The translations under genes were made by a program, and so were the position numbers. Below are positions 1-9,117 of a stretch of DNA of 64,000 nt, in pieces. The stretch is from Chloroflexota bacterium (GTDB lineage Bacteria; Chloroflexota; Dehalococcoidia; Lucifugimonadales; Lucifugimonadaceae), in NCBI GenBank assembly GCA_013204555.1, contig JABMNO010000024.1, positions 46,397 to 110,396 of the forward strand, given 5' to 3'. The stretch's first letter is position 1. Each line of letters starts with the position of its first letter. The notes beneath the pieces were generated by a model. The model saw only the letters and a list, made by a program, of their open reading frames with translations, did no database searches and was not told where the DNA came from.

Positions 1-369
1 CTGAAACAAGATCGTCGAGTCATCTGGCGACCACTCGAACCCTGAGACGCCACCCGGCTGGGTGGTCAGCGGACTCGCCTCGCCCATCGATGTCGGCATA
101 ACCCAGATCTGATTCTTGTCGCTGTCGTCCTTGCGCAAAAAGGCAAGGCGGTTGCCGGAGCGGGACCAGCGGGGTGAGGAGTCGTAAGGCCCGCTCGTGT
201 AATCCCGGAGTTCCTCACCCATCGACATGACAATATGCGACTGGATCTTGTTCGCCTCACGGTTGGCGGACTGTTTGACGAATGCGACCTTTTCGCCGTC
301 GGGTGACATTGCTGGCTGCGCCACCGTGATCACATCGTAAAAGTAGTCGGGCTCAATTCGGTCTGGCAA
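1..369 (-). CDS. S9-type peptidase / WD40-like beta-propeller protein, N-terminal part (partial)
   Basis: The minus strand is open from position 369 through the window edge (123 codons) and reads as protein. Two PDG/SPDD-type propeller turns are visible (AMSPDGEKVAFV near residue 20 and WSPDDSTILFQ at the end), with a WSRSGNRLAF blade between them. This pattern is typical of the N-terminal beta-propeller of prolyl-oligopeptidase-type (S9) peptidases and of TolB-like proteins. The catalytic domain would lie beyond the window, so the peptidase call is an inference. The start is taken as TTG at 369, with GGAG seven bases upstream; there is no in-frame ATG nearby. It is divergent from the enolase gene at 485. 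Confidence 0.68.
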   Translation of the reverse strand, partial: MPDRIEPDYFYDVITVAQPAMSPDGEKVAFVKQSANREANKIQSHIVMSMGEELRDYTSGPYDSSPRWSRSGNRLAFLRKDDSDKNQIWVMPTSMGEASPLTTQPGGVSGFEWSPDDSTILFQ

Positions 370-484
370 GCGTCTGCTCCAATAGTGTTGGAATCGTGAG
401 AAGGGAGGTATGGGAGGCTGAATATTACGACTTACTCCCAGCCGACGTGTCGCGGTGATGCAGAATCATGACTAGGCTAGCCAC

Positions 485-1630
485 ATGAAAATCACAGATG
501 TTCGTACCGTTGTCGTTGGGAATCCATGGAAGAACTGGGTCTTCGTTGTTGTTGAGACTGACGAGGGAGTAACTGGGCTTGGTGAGGCAACCGGCGGTCT
601 CCAGACGCAGCCTCGGGTCGCCTCAATCGAAGAGACGAAGCACCTCGTCATTGGAAGAGACCCTCGTAACGTTCATGAAATATGGAACTTTCTCTACCTG
701 TCGGCGTTCCTCAGCATCACACCTGCCATGGCAGGCATCGAGATGGCGTGCTGGGACATTCTTGGCAAGTCGATGGGCGTTCCCGTCCACACGCTGCTTG
801 GCGGAAAGGTTCGGGATGAAGTCCGCGTCTACGCGAACGGCTGGTACTCAGGCGGACGAAATCCGAAGGCGATGGCGGACAAAGCGCGTGAGGTGGTCGA
901 TAAGGGCTACACAGCGCTCAAGTTCGATCCGTTTGGCACTGCGTACATCAAGATGTCACGGGACGAACATAAGGAAGCACAGGCCATCGTGGGCGCAGTC
1001 CGCGACGCAATCGGCGACTCGGCGGATCTGCTAATCGAGGCGCATGATCGATTCAGCGTTGGCGAAGCGGTCAAGATTGGCAACTGGTTGGCCGATTACG
1101 ACGTCACGTGGTTCGAGACCCCAGTGTTGTCCAATGACGTACAGGCGCTGATCTCCGTGGCAGAGAAGGTTCCCGTTCGCGTGATCGCGGGCGAGCGGAT
1201 GCACGAGTTACACGACTTCGCACGTTTCCTCGCAGCCGATGTTACCGACGTAATCAATCCGGAACCGTTGGGCGTCGGCGGCATCTGGCGCAGCATCCAG
1301 ATCGCCGGTCTCGCAAGGGCTCACCACGCAGAAATCGCCCTGCACAACGCAGAAAGTCCCCTCAAGACCATGGTGGCCCTGCAGATTTGCGCCGTAACGC
1401 CAAACATATTCCTGCAGGAGTGCTTCGACGACTTCCTTGAGCCATGGACGGAGGATGTCCTGCACGGCTACTTGCGGGTCGAAAACGGCCACCTCCAAAT
1501 GCCAGATGCACCCGGCATCGGCGTGGAACTGGATGAGGAAGAGGCTATGAAACACCCATACTCACCGAAACATTTCTTACGGATGTTCCGCCCAGACTGG
1601 GAACGCCGCGATGTGGCGTTGAGCGAGTAG
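485..1630 (+). CDS. Enolase-superfamily protein, mandelate racemase/galactonate dehydratase-like (paralogue 1)
   Basis: A 381-residue protein with the N-terminal MR_MLE capping domain (about 1-125) and the C-terminal TIM barrel (about 140-370). Metal-ligand positions are Glu185 (IEAHDRF), Glu211 (WFETP) and Glu237 (GERM). His187 and His287 (ALHNAES) are the likely acid/base residues, as in acid-sugar dehydratases. The first ligand is Glu, where three of the four other paralogues in this window have Asp in the matching D-x-H motif. It most resembles the paralogue at 39884-41050 (shared WKNW, GRDPREV-type and ANGWY segments). Substrate is unknown; dehydration of a sugar acid is the family-based guess. 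It stands alone between a divergent peptidase and the MMPL gene. Confidence 0.88.
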   Translation: MKITDVRTVVVGNPWKNWVFVVVETDEGVTGLGEATGGLQTQPRVASIEETKHLVIGRDPRNVHEIWNFLYLSAFLSITPAMAGIEMACWDILGKSMGVPVHTLLGGKVRDEVRVYANGWYSGGRNPKAMADKAREVVDKGYTALKFDPFGTAYIKMSRDEHKEAQAIVGAVRDAIGDSADLLIEAHDRFSVGEAVKIGNWLADYDVTWFETPVLSNDVQALISVAEKVPVRVIAGERMHELHDFARFLAADVTDVINPEPLGVGGIWRSIQIAGLARAHHAEIALHNAESPLKTMVALQICAVTPNIFLQECFDDFLEPWTEDVLHGYLRVENGHLQMPDAPGIGVELDEEEAMKHPYSPKHFLRMFRPDWERRDVALSE

Positions 1631-1760
1631 TAAAGACGGGGGTACCGGGGCTCAAGATCGTCATGTGATCTTCATATGTTCACATTGAAGTGGGCAACTT
1701 CAATGCTAGTGTGATGCCTTGTGGCGTCCGCTCAACTGCATTCGAAGAGGATTACGCATA

Positions 1761-3986
1761 ATGAGCAAGTTATCTTCGGAATCGATGGCCCGGTATTGTG
1801 CCCAACGTCCCAAGCGCATATTTGGGATCTGGCTCGTAATCCTGGTTCTTGCCGTTCTGGGAGCTGGTGGCCTTTGTTCCAGCGCCATCACCAACTCGGA
1901 TGGCTCACTCAGAGAGAAACCGGAGTCGGAGGTCGCACAGGATCTTATAGACGAGGCGTTCGGTGGATCTTCTCAAGGTGCTGCTGCTGAATCCGCCTCA
2001 GAAATCCTGATCGTTCGAGCGCGCGACCTGACCGTCGACGATCAAGCATTCCGCGACAAGGTTGTCTCAATATTCGGGGCTGTCGATGAGGCCGGGGCAA
2101 AGATCGTCGACGGCAAATCCGTGGTTGTCAGCACCGCTCATTACTTCCAGGCAGACGATCCATCAATGGTCTCCGTCGATGGCAACACCGTCATTGGTTT
2201 TGTGAAGATGAGGGGCGAAATCGATGATGTCATCGACAATTTGCCCGCAATCCAGGAAATCGTGGATGGAGCAAATGGCGTCGATGGGTTCGAGGTTTAT
2301 TTGGTCGGAAACGGCAGTTTCAGCACGACGTTCAATGAGATTGCTGAAAGCGACCTCGTAAAGGGCGAAGGCATTGGGATCGTTGTGGCGCTGCTAATTC
2401 TGATCCTCGTCTTTCGAGCTTTGGGGGCGGCGCCCATTCCCATATTTCTCTCCATTGTCACGATCATCATGGCGATCTTTGGGGCGACATTAATCGGCCA
2501 ACTCCAGCCGGTTTCCTTTTTTATTATCAACATGATCACAATGATTGGTCTGGCGGTAGGAATCGATTATTCGTTGTTCATCGTTGGGCGGTATCGTGAG
2601 GAGCGATCAAAAGGCCTTGAAAAGATCGACGCCATTGCCCGGGCCGGAGCAACGGCGTCGCGTGCCGTGTTTTTCTCAGGTGTAACGGTCGTTGTGTCGC
2701 TTATTGGAATGCTTGCTGTACCAGCAAGTATCTATTTCAGCCTTGGCCTGGGAGCGATACTCGCGGCCGTAATGGCTGTCATAGCGGCCATGACGTTATT
2801 GCCAGCGGTTTTGAGCCTCATGGGCGATAAAGTCAACGCCGTACGTATCCCAGTTCCCGGGGCTGCTGGAAATAGCATGAACAGCGGTTTCTGGCGGCGT
2901 GTGACCCGTCTTGTCATGGCCAATCCCGTAAAAGGACTCCTGCTCTCCGTCGGTCTTCTTGTCCTGTGTGCAGTTCCTGCACTCGATTTGAAAACCGGCG
3001 CGGCAGGTGTTGAGTCACTCTCAGATGATCACGATGTCATACGCGGATATGACATTCTTGTAGATCAGTTCTCATCTGGATTAATTGAGACTACGGACGT
3101 GGTTATTGATGCTCCCAATATTGACGCGCCCGAGGTGCAGGCTGGTATCAACAGGCTGCACGAAATTCTGGCCGCCGATGAAAGATTCTCTCCCGCTGAT
3201 CTTGTAGTGAACGAGTCCAGAGATATTGGGATTCTTGCGCTGCCGGTGAATACTGCCAGTAACGATGAAGGATTCATTGCCGTCAGGGAACTGCGATCTG
3301 ATTACATCCCAGCCGCAAGGATCCCCGCTAATGTCTATGTGGGTGGGTCAGCCGCTTCAAGCGTAGATTTCATCAACCTGGGCAATACCTGGTTGCCCTA
3401 CGTTGTCGTATTCGTGCTGACCATTAGTTTCATATTGCTTACGGTGGTATTCAGGTCTCTGGTGGTTCCGGTAAAAGCGATCATCATGAACCTGCTATCG
3501 GTAGGAGCCACGTATGGGTTGATGACGCTAGTATTCATCAACGGGGTTGGGGTCGATCTTTTTGGATTTACCAAAGTTGACGCTATCGATTCATGGATTC
3601 CGCTTTTCCTGTTCTCCGTCCTTTTCGGACTCTCCATGGACTATCACGTGATCCTGTTGAGCAGGATCCGCGAGCATTTTGATGAAACAGGTAACAATGA
3701 GGAGTCCGTAGCGTTCGGCCTGCAATCCACAGCTGGAATGATTACGGGAGCGGCGATCATCATGGTCGCGGTGTTCCTGGGATTCGCTCTGGCAGAACTA
3801 GCCATGTTCCAACAGATGGGATTTGGATTAGCTGTGGCCGTTCTTCTGGACGCCACGATTGTGCGTTCAGTGCTTGTTCCCGCCAGTATGAGATTGCTGG
3901 GTGATCGCAACTGGTATCTGCCCGGCTTCCTTGAATGGTTGCCAGATCTTCGTGTGGAAGGCGGCGATTCAGGCTCTGGCGATTAG
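1761..3986 (+). CDS. MMPL/RND-family membrane transporter
   Basis: A 741-residue integral membrane protein with the duplicated RND/MMPL plan. It has one N-terminal membrane helix (about 18-40), an extracytoplasmic domain, a first bundle of helices with the GIDYSLFIVGRYREE motif, then a second extracytoplasmic domain and a second bundle with GLSMDYHVILLSRIRE. The Asp-Tyr pair in each bundle matches the proton-relay helix of MMPL proteins. Such proteins export lipids or hydrophobic compounds using the proton gradient. The start is set at ATG 1761 because AAGAGG lies ten bases upstream; an ATG at 1719 adds 14 unsupported residues. The cupin gene follows directly. Confidence 0.88.
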   Translation: MSKLSSESMARYCAQRPKRIFGIWLVILVLAVLGAGGLCSSAITNSDGSLREKPESEVAQDLIDEAFGGSSQGAAAESASEILIVRARDLTVDDQAFRDKVVSIFGAVDEAGAKIVDGKSVVVSTAHYFQADDPSMVSVDGNTVIGFVKMRGEIDDVIDNLPAIQEIVDGANGVDGFEVYLVGNGSFSTTFNEIAESDLVKGEGIGIVVALLILILVFRALGAAPIPIFLSIVTIIMAIFGATLIGQLQPVSFFIINMITMIGLAVGIDYSLFIVGRYREERSKGLEKIDAIARAGATASRAVFFSGVTVVVSLIGMLAVPASIYFSLGLGAILAAVMAVIAAMTLLPAVLSLMGDKVNAVRIPVPGAAGNSMNSGFWRRVTRLVMANPVKGLLLSVGLLVLCAVPALDLKTGAAGVESLSDDHDVIRGYDILVDQFSSGLIETTDVVIDAPNIDAPEVQAGINRLHEILAADERFSPADLVVNESRDIGILALPVNTASNDEGFIAVRELRSDYIPAARIPANVYVGGSAASSVDFINLGNTWLPYVVVFVLTISFILLTVVFRSLVVPVKAIIMNLLSVGATYGLMTLVFINGVGVDLFGFTKVDAIDSWIPLFLFSVLFGLSMDYHVILLSRIREHFDETGNNEESVAFGLQSTAGMITGAAIIMVAVFLGFALAELAMFQQMGFGLAVAVLLDATIVRSVLVPASMRLLGDRNWYLPGFLEWLPDLRVEGGDSGSGD

Positions 3987-4001
3987 GTGCTGCGAAGTTC
4001 C

Positions 4002-4394
4002 ATGACCGCGATTCAGCAGATCGATGTCACAACGGCTCAGCAGGTCATCGCCCCTGATGGCTCAACGGTGCGCATACTGCCGACGGTCGAAGGCGCAAGT
4101 ATGGTTCACGCCGAGTTGCCGCCGGGAGCCGTTACCCAGGCAGTCTTTCATCGCACCGTGGAAGAGCTCTGGTACTGCATCGGCGGGACGGGCCGGTTGT
4201 GGCGGGAGGATGATCAATCAGAGTCGGTGACGGATCTCTCACCAGGCATCAGTGCGAACATCCCACTCGGCACGCGATTCCAGTTCAGGAACGATAGTGA
4301 TGCTGCGTTGGAGATCGTGATCGCCACGGTACCACCGTGGCCCGGCGACGATGAGGCTGTCCCGTGCGACGGCAAGTGGACGCCGAGTGCCTGA
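4002..4394 (+). CDS. Small cupin-domain protein
   Basis: A 130-residue single-domain cupin. The beta-barrel signature is seen in FHRTVEELWYCIGGTGRLW (about residues 43-62; His and Glu are plausible metal ligands) and in the second motif GTRFQFRNDSD. These proteins are small metal-binding barrels acting as isomerases, dioxygenases or sugar-binding proteins, so no reaction can be assigned. A GTG at 3987 directly after the MMPL stop would add five residues; neither start has a strong ribosome site. Closeness to the MMPL gene suggests co-transcription. Confidence 0.78.
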   Translation: MTAIQQIDVTTAQQVIAPDGSTVRILPTVEGASMVHAELPPGAVTQAVFHRTVEELWYCIGGTGRLWREDDQSESVTDLSPGISANIPLGTRFQFRNDSDAALEIVIATVPPWPGDDEAVPCDGKWTPSA

Positions 4395-4472
4395 TCTCCG
4401 GGTTGCCTGATCATGATCCAGCGGCGTACGCTGCCGCTTACGATCTAGCTCGTATTAATTTCTGGAGCAATC

Positions 4473-5378
4473 ATGGCTGACCAGCAGTTCCGCGGCATTT
4501 ATGGCATTACGCCAACGCCCTTCAATCCTGATGAGTCCCTTGATCTCAAGGGTGTGGACGCCATCCTGCATTTCACCATCGACGCCGGTGCGCATGGCAT
4601 AGTGGCGCCTGTGATGGCGAGTGAGTACAACGTGCTCACTGACGATGAGCGCAAGATCATATTTGAGCGGTCGGTGAAGATATCGAACGGCCGAATTCCT
4701 GTGGTTGCGGGTGTGACAGGCATCTCCAATCCACACTCCATAGCGCTGGCGAAGGTCGCTCAGGACGCCGGTGTGGACGCGGTAATAGCCATGCCGCCAC
4801 ACAGTCGACCAACCAATCGAAGTGAAGCGGTTCGATTCTTCGAGCAACTGGATCAGGCTATGGACGTTCCGGTGTTTATCCAGAACCACAACGCCGGGTT
4901 CGGACTGGACGCCGGAACCCTCATTGAAGTGATGTCCGGCTCAACTCACATCAAGTGGCTAAAAGAGGAGACCACATGGGGCTCCCATGTAACCACAGAG
5001 GTGTTGGAAAAAGCAGGTGATGCTTGCAAGGGAATCATGGGCGGCGCAAGCGGCAGGTTCCTGCCCTCTGAATTCGACCGCGGCATGTGCGGAAATATGC
5101 CTGCATCGCACTTCTCAGACGTGATTGGCGCCATCTGGAACAAGTTCGACTCCGGTGATATCGATGGCGGCCGAGCAGACCACCAGCGTTTCCTCCCAAT
5201 GATCAATTTCGAAAACATCTACGGCGTCGCCGCTTTCAAAGAAGTGCTGGTTCGCCGTGGCGTCATTGCGTCCGCAACCATTCGCTCTCCCGGCCGCGTG
5301 GAGATGGACCGCCAGGATCACGAGGAGCTGACTAAGCTGCTAGATGGGATTGACGATCTGATGACCTGGAAGGGCTAA
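4473..5378 (+). CDS. DapA/NAL-family aldolase or dehydratase (dihydrodipicolinate synthase-like), copy 1
   Basis: A 301-residue TIM-barrel protein of the class I DapA family. The Schiff-base lysine is best assigned to Lys164 in WLKEET. The usual active-site Tyr of the YNxP segment is Gln137 here (VFIQNHN). This makes genuine DapA or NanA activity doubtful and points to a lyase or dehydratase acting on sugar-acid or hydroxy-acid ketones. The paralogue at 38189-39124 has the same Gln and ends in the same TWKG motif. A CocE-type hydrolase follows with essentially no gap, suggesting an operon. Enolase-type dehydratases elsewhere in the window would make 2-keto-3-deoxy acids, the kind of substrate these enzymes cleave (inference). 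Confidence 0.85.
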   Translation: MADQQFRGIYGITPTPFNPDESLDLKGVDAILHFTIDAGAHGIVAPVMASEYNVLTDDERKIIFERSVKISNGRIPVVAGVTGISNPHSIALAKVAQDAGVDAVIAMPPHSRPTNRSEAVRFFEQLDQAMDVPVFIQNHNAGFGLDAGTLIEVMSGSTHIKWLKEETTWGSHVTTEVLEKAGDACKGIMGGASGRFLPSEFDRGMCGNMPASHFSDVIGAIWNKFDSGDIDGGRADHQRFLPMINFENIYGVAAFKEVLVRRGVIASATIRSPGRVEMDRQDHEELTKLLDGIDDLMTWKG

Positions 5379-5413
5379 TTAGCACCGAAGAAGATCTCGT
5401 CGTTTCGCCACAT

Positions 5414-7375
5414 GTGTGGATCCCAACACGTGATGGCACGCGCTTGTCCGCCGCCATTCATTGGCCGACCGGGTTTCGGGCGGGAGAGGCCACATATCCG
5501 GCTCTGATTGAGTACCATCCGTACCGCAAAGACGACAAGTCAGCGGCGCGGGCCGCTGATCATGACTACTTCGCCCAGCACGGGTTCGTGAGCGTTCGTC
5601 TGGACGTGCGAGGCACCGGGTCATCCGAGGGCGTTAACACAGACGAGTACATGGCCGTCGAAACCACGGATGGGTACGATGCTGTCGAGTGGCTGGCATC
5701 CCAATCCTGGTCGAATGGAAACGTCGGCATGTTCGGGTCGTCATACGGTGGCTTCACGAGCTATCAGGTCGCCATGCTCCGACCGCCACATCTCAGGGCC
5801 ATTGTGCCGATCTATGCCACCGATGACCGTTACACGGACGATTGCCACTACAAAGGCGGTGCGCTTAAGGGCTACTACGACGTTGGCACGTACGGCACGA
5901 TGATGGTCGCCCTCAACGGGCTGCCACCCGGGCCACATGCTCGTGGAGCGGGCTGGGAGCAGGCGTGGCTGGACCGTATTGAAGCCAACCAACCCTACGT
6001 ACCCAACTGGCTCAGAAACCAATCAGATAGCGAATACTGGCGGCAGGGCTCGCTCCGCGGGAACTACGAGTCGATTGAGGCGGCAACGTTCATTATTGGA
6101 GGGTGGCAAGATGGCTATCCCAACCCGCCACTCCGGTCGTATGCCCACCTACGTTGCCAGAAAAAAGTTCTCGTGGGGCCATGGAATCATGCCCGTCCCG
6201 CGGTGGCAATTCCGGGGCCTCGCATCGACTACCTGCACGAGATGCGGCGGTGGTTTGATCTTCATCTAAAGGACCATGACGATGGGATCAGCGCAGAGCC
6301 GCCGGTTACGGTCTATTTGCAGGACTTCGATTTACCTGACCCATCGAGGACCGAGACAGCGGGGCAGTGGATCAGCTACAGCCATTGGCCTGCGCCGAAT
6401 CAGGCATTGAGCAGTTGGAACATAGGACCGTCTGGGATTTCACAGGAAGCCGCCGAGGTTGGCGAATTGACGCTGAGCCATGATCCGACAAGTGGGCTGG
6501 CTGGAGGTTTGTGGTCAGGCGGCCTGCCTTTTGGCCTGCCGGGTGATCAGCGAAGCGAGGACTCTTCATCACTAGTGTTCGTTTCCGAACCGCTGAATGG
6601 CGAGATGCGCATCGTTGGCAACCCGACGTGCACATTGACTTTGTCATCTACGATGACGGTAGCCAGCGTCGTGGCTAAGCTATCCGATGTTGCACCGGAC
6701 GGTCAGGCTGCACTCATAACGCGAGGAGTGTTCAATCTAACTCGACGAAACGGTCTGGGTGCGAGCGAGCCGATGGATCCGGACCATCGCTACGATGTCC
6801 AGATCGAGTTGGACGCGACAGCGTGGCGAGTTCAGTCGGGTCACCGCATCCGTCTTGCTCTTAGCACTGCTGATTTTCCAAACTCATGGCCATCGCCGGA
6901 AACAGGTGAACTCACGTTCTTCTTTGACTCAGCGACGCCGGCGGCGGTAACGCTGCCTATCACTCCCGGTGATTCCACAAGCTCAGTCGAATTTCGCGAT
7001 GCGCCTGTCCTGGCGAGGGCTGGATTCGACCCGGCGAAGGATGAGTGGAGCTATGAGATCGATACGTACAGTGGTGATATCTGCTGGACCATCGGACGCT
7101 CTGCGATCTCAACTTCTGCCGAAGGTACCGAGACAGCGAGTTCAGATCACCTGGAGTTGTCGGTATCTCGATCCAATCCCGCGATAGCCAGAGCTCATGG
7201 GACTCACAGAACAACTGTGCGTGAGGCCGAGGACACGTTCGAGACGCATGTCGAGCAGAGCATTGAAAGTGATGAGCGTAATTTCAATTGGACTGCTATT
7301 CTCAATGTGACGCGCAATGGCGAACTTGTTGCGGAGCGCAAATGGAAAGACAGCTTCTTGCGAGAGTTGATGTGA
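5414..7375 (+). CDS. CocE/NonD-family hydrolase (X-Pro dipeptidyl-peptidase S15-like)
   Basis: A 653-residue alpha/beta hydrolase. The nucleophile is Ser110 in MFGSSYGGF, the acid is Asp233 (GGWQDGYP) and the base is His259 (GPWNHARP). The C-terminal half, from about residue 330, is the jelly-roll domain of X-Pro peptidases and cocaine esterase. The listed GTG start is probably too short. The frame stays open back to the upstream DapA-like gene, and the residues before it (EEDLVVSPH) look coding. An ATT at 5378 that overlaps the upstream TAA is the only initiator-like codon there, with AAGGG just before it. Substrate is unknown; acyl, peptide or ester bonds are all possible. Confidence 0.87.
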   Translation: MWIPTRDGTRLSAAIHWPTGFRAGEATYPALIEYHPYRKDDKSAARAADHDYFAQHGFVSVRLDVRGTGSSEGVNTDEYMAVETTDGYDAVEWLASQSWSNGNVGMFGSSYGGFTSYQVAMLRPPHLRAIVPIYATDDRYTDDCHYKGGALKGYYDVGTYGTMMVALNGLPPGPHARGAGWEQAWLDRIEANQPYVPNWLRNQSDSEYWRQGSLRGNYESIEAATFIIGGWQDGYPNPPLRSYAHLRCQKKVLVGPWNHARPAVAIPGPRIDYLHEMRRWFDLHLKDHDDGISAEPPVTVYLQDFDLPDPSRTETAGQWISYSHWPAPNQALSSWNIGPSGISQEAAEVGELTLSHDPTSGLAGGLWSGGLPFGLPGDQRSEDSSSLVFVSEPLNGEMRIVGNPTCTLTLSSTMTVASVVAKLSDVAPDGQAALITRGVFNLTRRNGLGASEPMDPDHRYDVQIELDATAWRVQSGHRIRLALSTADFPNSWPSPETGELTFFFDSATPAAVTLPITPGDSTSSVEFRDAPVLARAGFDPAKDEWSYEIDTYSGDICWTIGRSAISTSAEGTETASSDHLELSVSRSNPAIARAHGTHRTTVREAEDTFETHVEQSIESDERNFNWTAILNVTRNGELVAERKWKDSFLRELM

Positions 7376-7385
7376 AGACTTGGGG

Positions 7386-7673
7386 ATGAGCGACCCGGAC
7401 AAAGAGGTGGTTGTGATGGCGACAAACGATGAGATCGCCATCTCAATTGCGCGCGACGTTCTGGAAAACGAGGGCATCAAGTACTCGTTGGGTGGAGCTG
7501 GTCTCCGCAAATTCGGCGCAAGCACCTTTCTTGGCGCAACGCTGGGTCCGCTAATGGGCGAGACGCTCATCAAGGTGCCTGCTTACCTCGCGCATCAGGC
7601 TACCGAGTTGCTGCAGGGGCTATCCGGCACCGCCAAACTGGACGAAGACTCACCGCCATCAACATCGGCCTGA
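7386..7673 (+). CDS. Small DUF2007-like protein (putative signal-transducing type), copy 1
   Basis: A 95-residue protein with the layout of the DUF2007 family. A first beta strand (EVVVMAT) is followed by a helix with A..ARDVLENEGI, then a Gly-rich middle and a C-terminal strand-helix (IKVPAYLAHQATELLQGL). The function of this family is not known. ATG 7386 is preferred over ATG 7413 because the latter would delete the first strand. It follows the hydrolase gene by ten bases. A second protein of the same pattern lies at 39615-39869. Confidence 0.6.
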   Translation: MSDPDKEVVVMATNDEIAISIARDVLENEGIKYSLGGAGLRKFGASTFLGATLGPLMGETLIKVPAYLAHQATELLQGLSGTAKLDEDSPPSTSA

Positions 7674-7749
7674 TTCAACAGGCAGTTGCGACTCGCCGCG
7701 GCTATGATTGCCCCCTCACTCCAAATTAGCTGATCGGACCGAGTTCCAC

Positions 7750-8931
7750 ATGAAAATCGAAGCGATCGATCTCTTTTACGTCGCTCTACCTGAAATCAAG
7801 CTCGCTGCCGATGGCACACAGGACACTCTTCTGTGCCGTGTACGGGCTGATAACGGCCTCTACGGTTGGGGGGAGAGCGACTCATCGCCGCTGGTTTCAC
7901 TTGCTGCCTACGTGTTCCCAATGTCGCACTCGAACATCATCAACATCAACGAGGCGCTGTTAGGAGAGACCGTTGATTCAGTAGAGGACGTACGCCGTCT
8001 GCGAGCAAAGGCCGGCGCGTACGGGCTTGATGTCCAGCAACTCGACCACGCTGTGGCAGCGATAGATATAGCGCTGTGGGATCTTGTGGGCAAACACCTC
8101 GAACAGCCGGTCTACAAGATGCTTGGGTATGACAAGGCTCATCCAAAGCTCCCGTATGCCAGCGTGCTATTTGGCGATACACCAGATGAGACTCGTACTA
8201 TCGCTGAAGGATTGCGCGGCCGAGGGTTTGCCGCGGCCAAGTTTGGTTGGGGACCGATGGGGCATGGAACGGCTGAAAACGATGTAGCGCTGGTAGCCGC
8301 AGCCCGTGAGGGTATGGGGCAGCATGCCCAGGTGATGGTGGATGCAGGCGTCGTCTGGGGCGACGACGATGAAACTGCCTATGACCGCGCCGTTCGGTTC
8401 AGCGAGTACGACATCAGTTGGTTGGAAGAGCCACTTCTCTCAGAAGAAGTCGACGCATACAAGCGGCTTACAGATCGCAAACCTCCTGTGAAGATAGCCG
8501 CTGGTGAGGGCGCAGACTTCTACCGTTCCGCCGATGATCTGATGCTGAACGGTGGCATCGATTTCATTCAAATCGACGTTGGCCGCACCGGTGGAATTAC
8601 CGTGAGCGACCGCATCTGCAAGCGCGCGCAGGAACTCGGCATCCAGTACGTAAACCACACATTCAAGTCGCACTTGCAGCTAGCGGCGTCACTGCACGTA
8701 TTCGCCGGTGTGCCGCAATTCCGGCTGATGGAGTATCCGGCCGGTGACTCGCCACTCATCCTGGGACTCACTGCTCCAACCGGGCTACCGGTCAACGAGA
8801 AAGGCATGGTCGATTGTCCAGAGGCTCCCGGGCTGGGAGTCGACGTAAACCTCGACACGGTCCGGAAGTACCTGCAGCGGGTCAAAATTGAGGTGAACGG
8901 CAAAATCCTGCACGAGACACCGGAGGTCTAG
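7750..8931 (+). CDS. Enolase-superfamily protein, mandelate racemase/muconate lactonizing-like (paralogue 2)
   Basis: A 393-residue MR_MLE-family protein and the most divergent of the five in this window. Barrel motifs are Lys164 (AAKFGWG), Asp198 (MVDAGVVW), Glu226 (WLEEP), Glu253 (GEG) and Asp277 (IQIDVGRTGG). A histidine in NHTFKSH follows at the usual C-terminal acid/base place. The Lys on strand 2 and the missing His after Asp198 separate it from the D-x-H galactonate-dehydratase type. ATG 7750 is chosen since it gives the canonical MKIEAID start; an upstream start at 7708 adds an implausible leader. Likely a racemase, epimerase or dehydratase for a carboxylic acid. Confidence 0.86.
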   Translation: MKIEAIDLFYVALPEIKLAADGTQDTLLCRVRADNGLYGWGESDSSPLVSLAAYVFPMSHSNIININEALLGETVDSVEDVRRLRAKAGAYGLDVQQLDHAVAAIDIALWDLVGKHLEQPVYKMLGYDKAHPKLPYASVLFGDTPDETRTIAEGLRGRGFAAAKFGWGPMGHGTAENDVALVAAAREGMGQHAQVMVDAGVVWGDDDETAYDRAVRFSEYDISWLEEPLLSEEVDAYKRLTDRKPPVKIAAGEGADFYRSADDLMLNGGIDFIQIDVGRTGGITVSDRICKRAQELGIQYVNHTFKSHLQLAASLHVFAGVPQFRLMEYPAGDSPLILGLTAPTGLPVNEKGMVDCPEAPGLGVDVNLDTVRKYLQRVKIEVNGKILHETPEV

Positions 8932-9117
8932 GGCGAATGAGTGTTACCGATCCGCCCGTGATGCGGGTTCTCAACTACGCCTTTCGTGAGCCTCACGATA
9001 GACCGGGATGACTATGGAGCCGTCGCTGCGTAGCGCTCACGTGCAGCGAGACCGTAGCTCCGCGCGGCAATTACGTGCGCGGCGCTGGTTACAGGGATAG
9101 AGCGATCAGCGCGAAGT

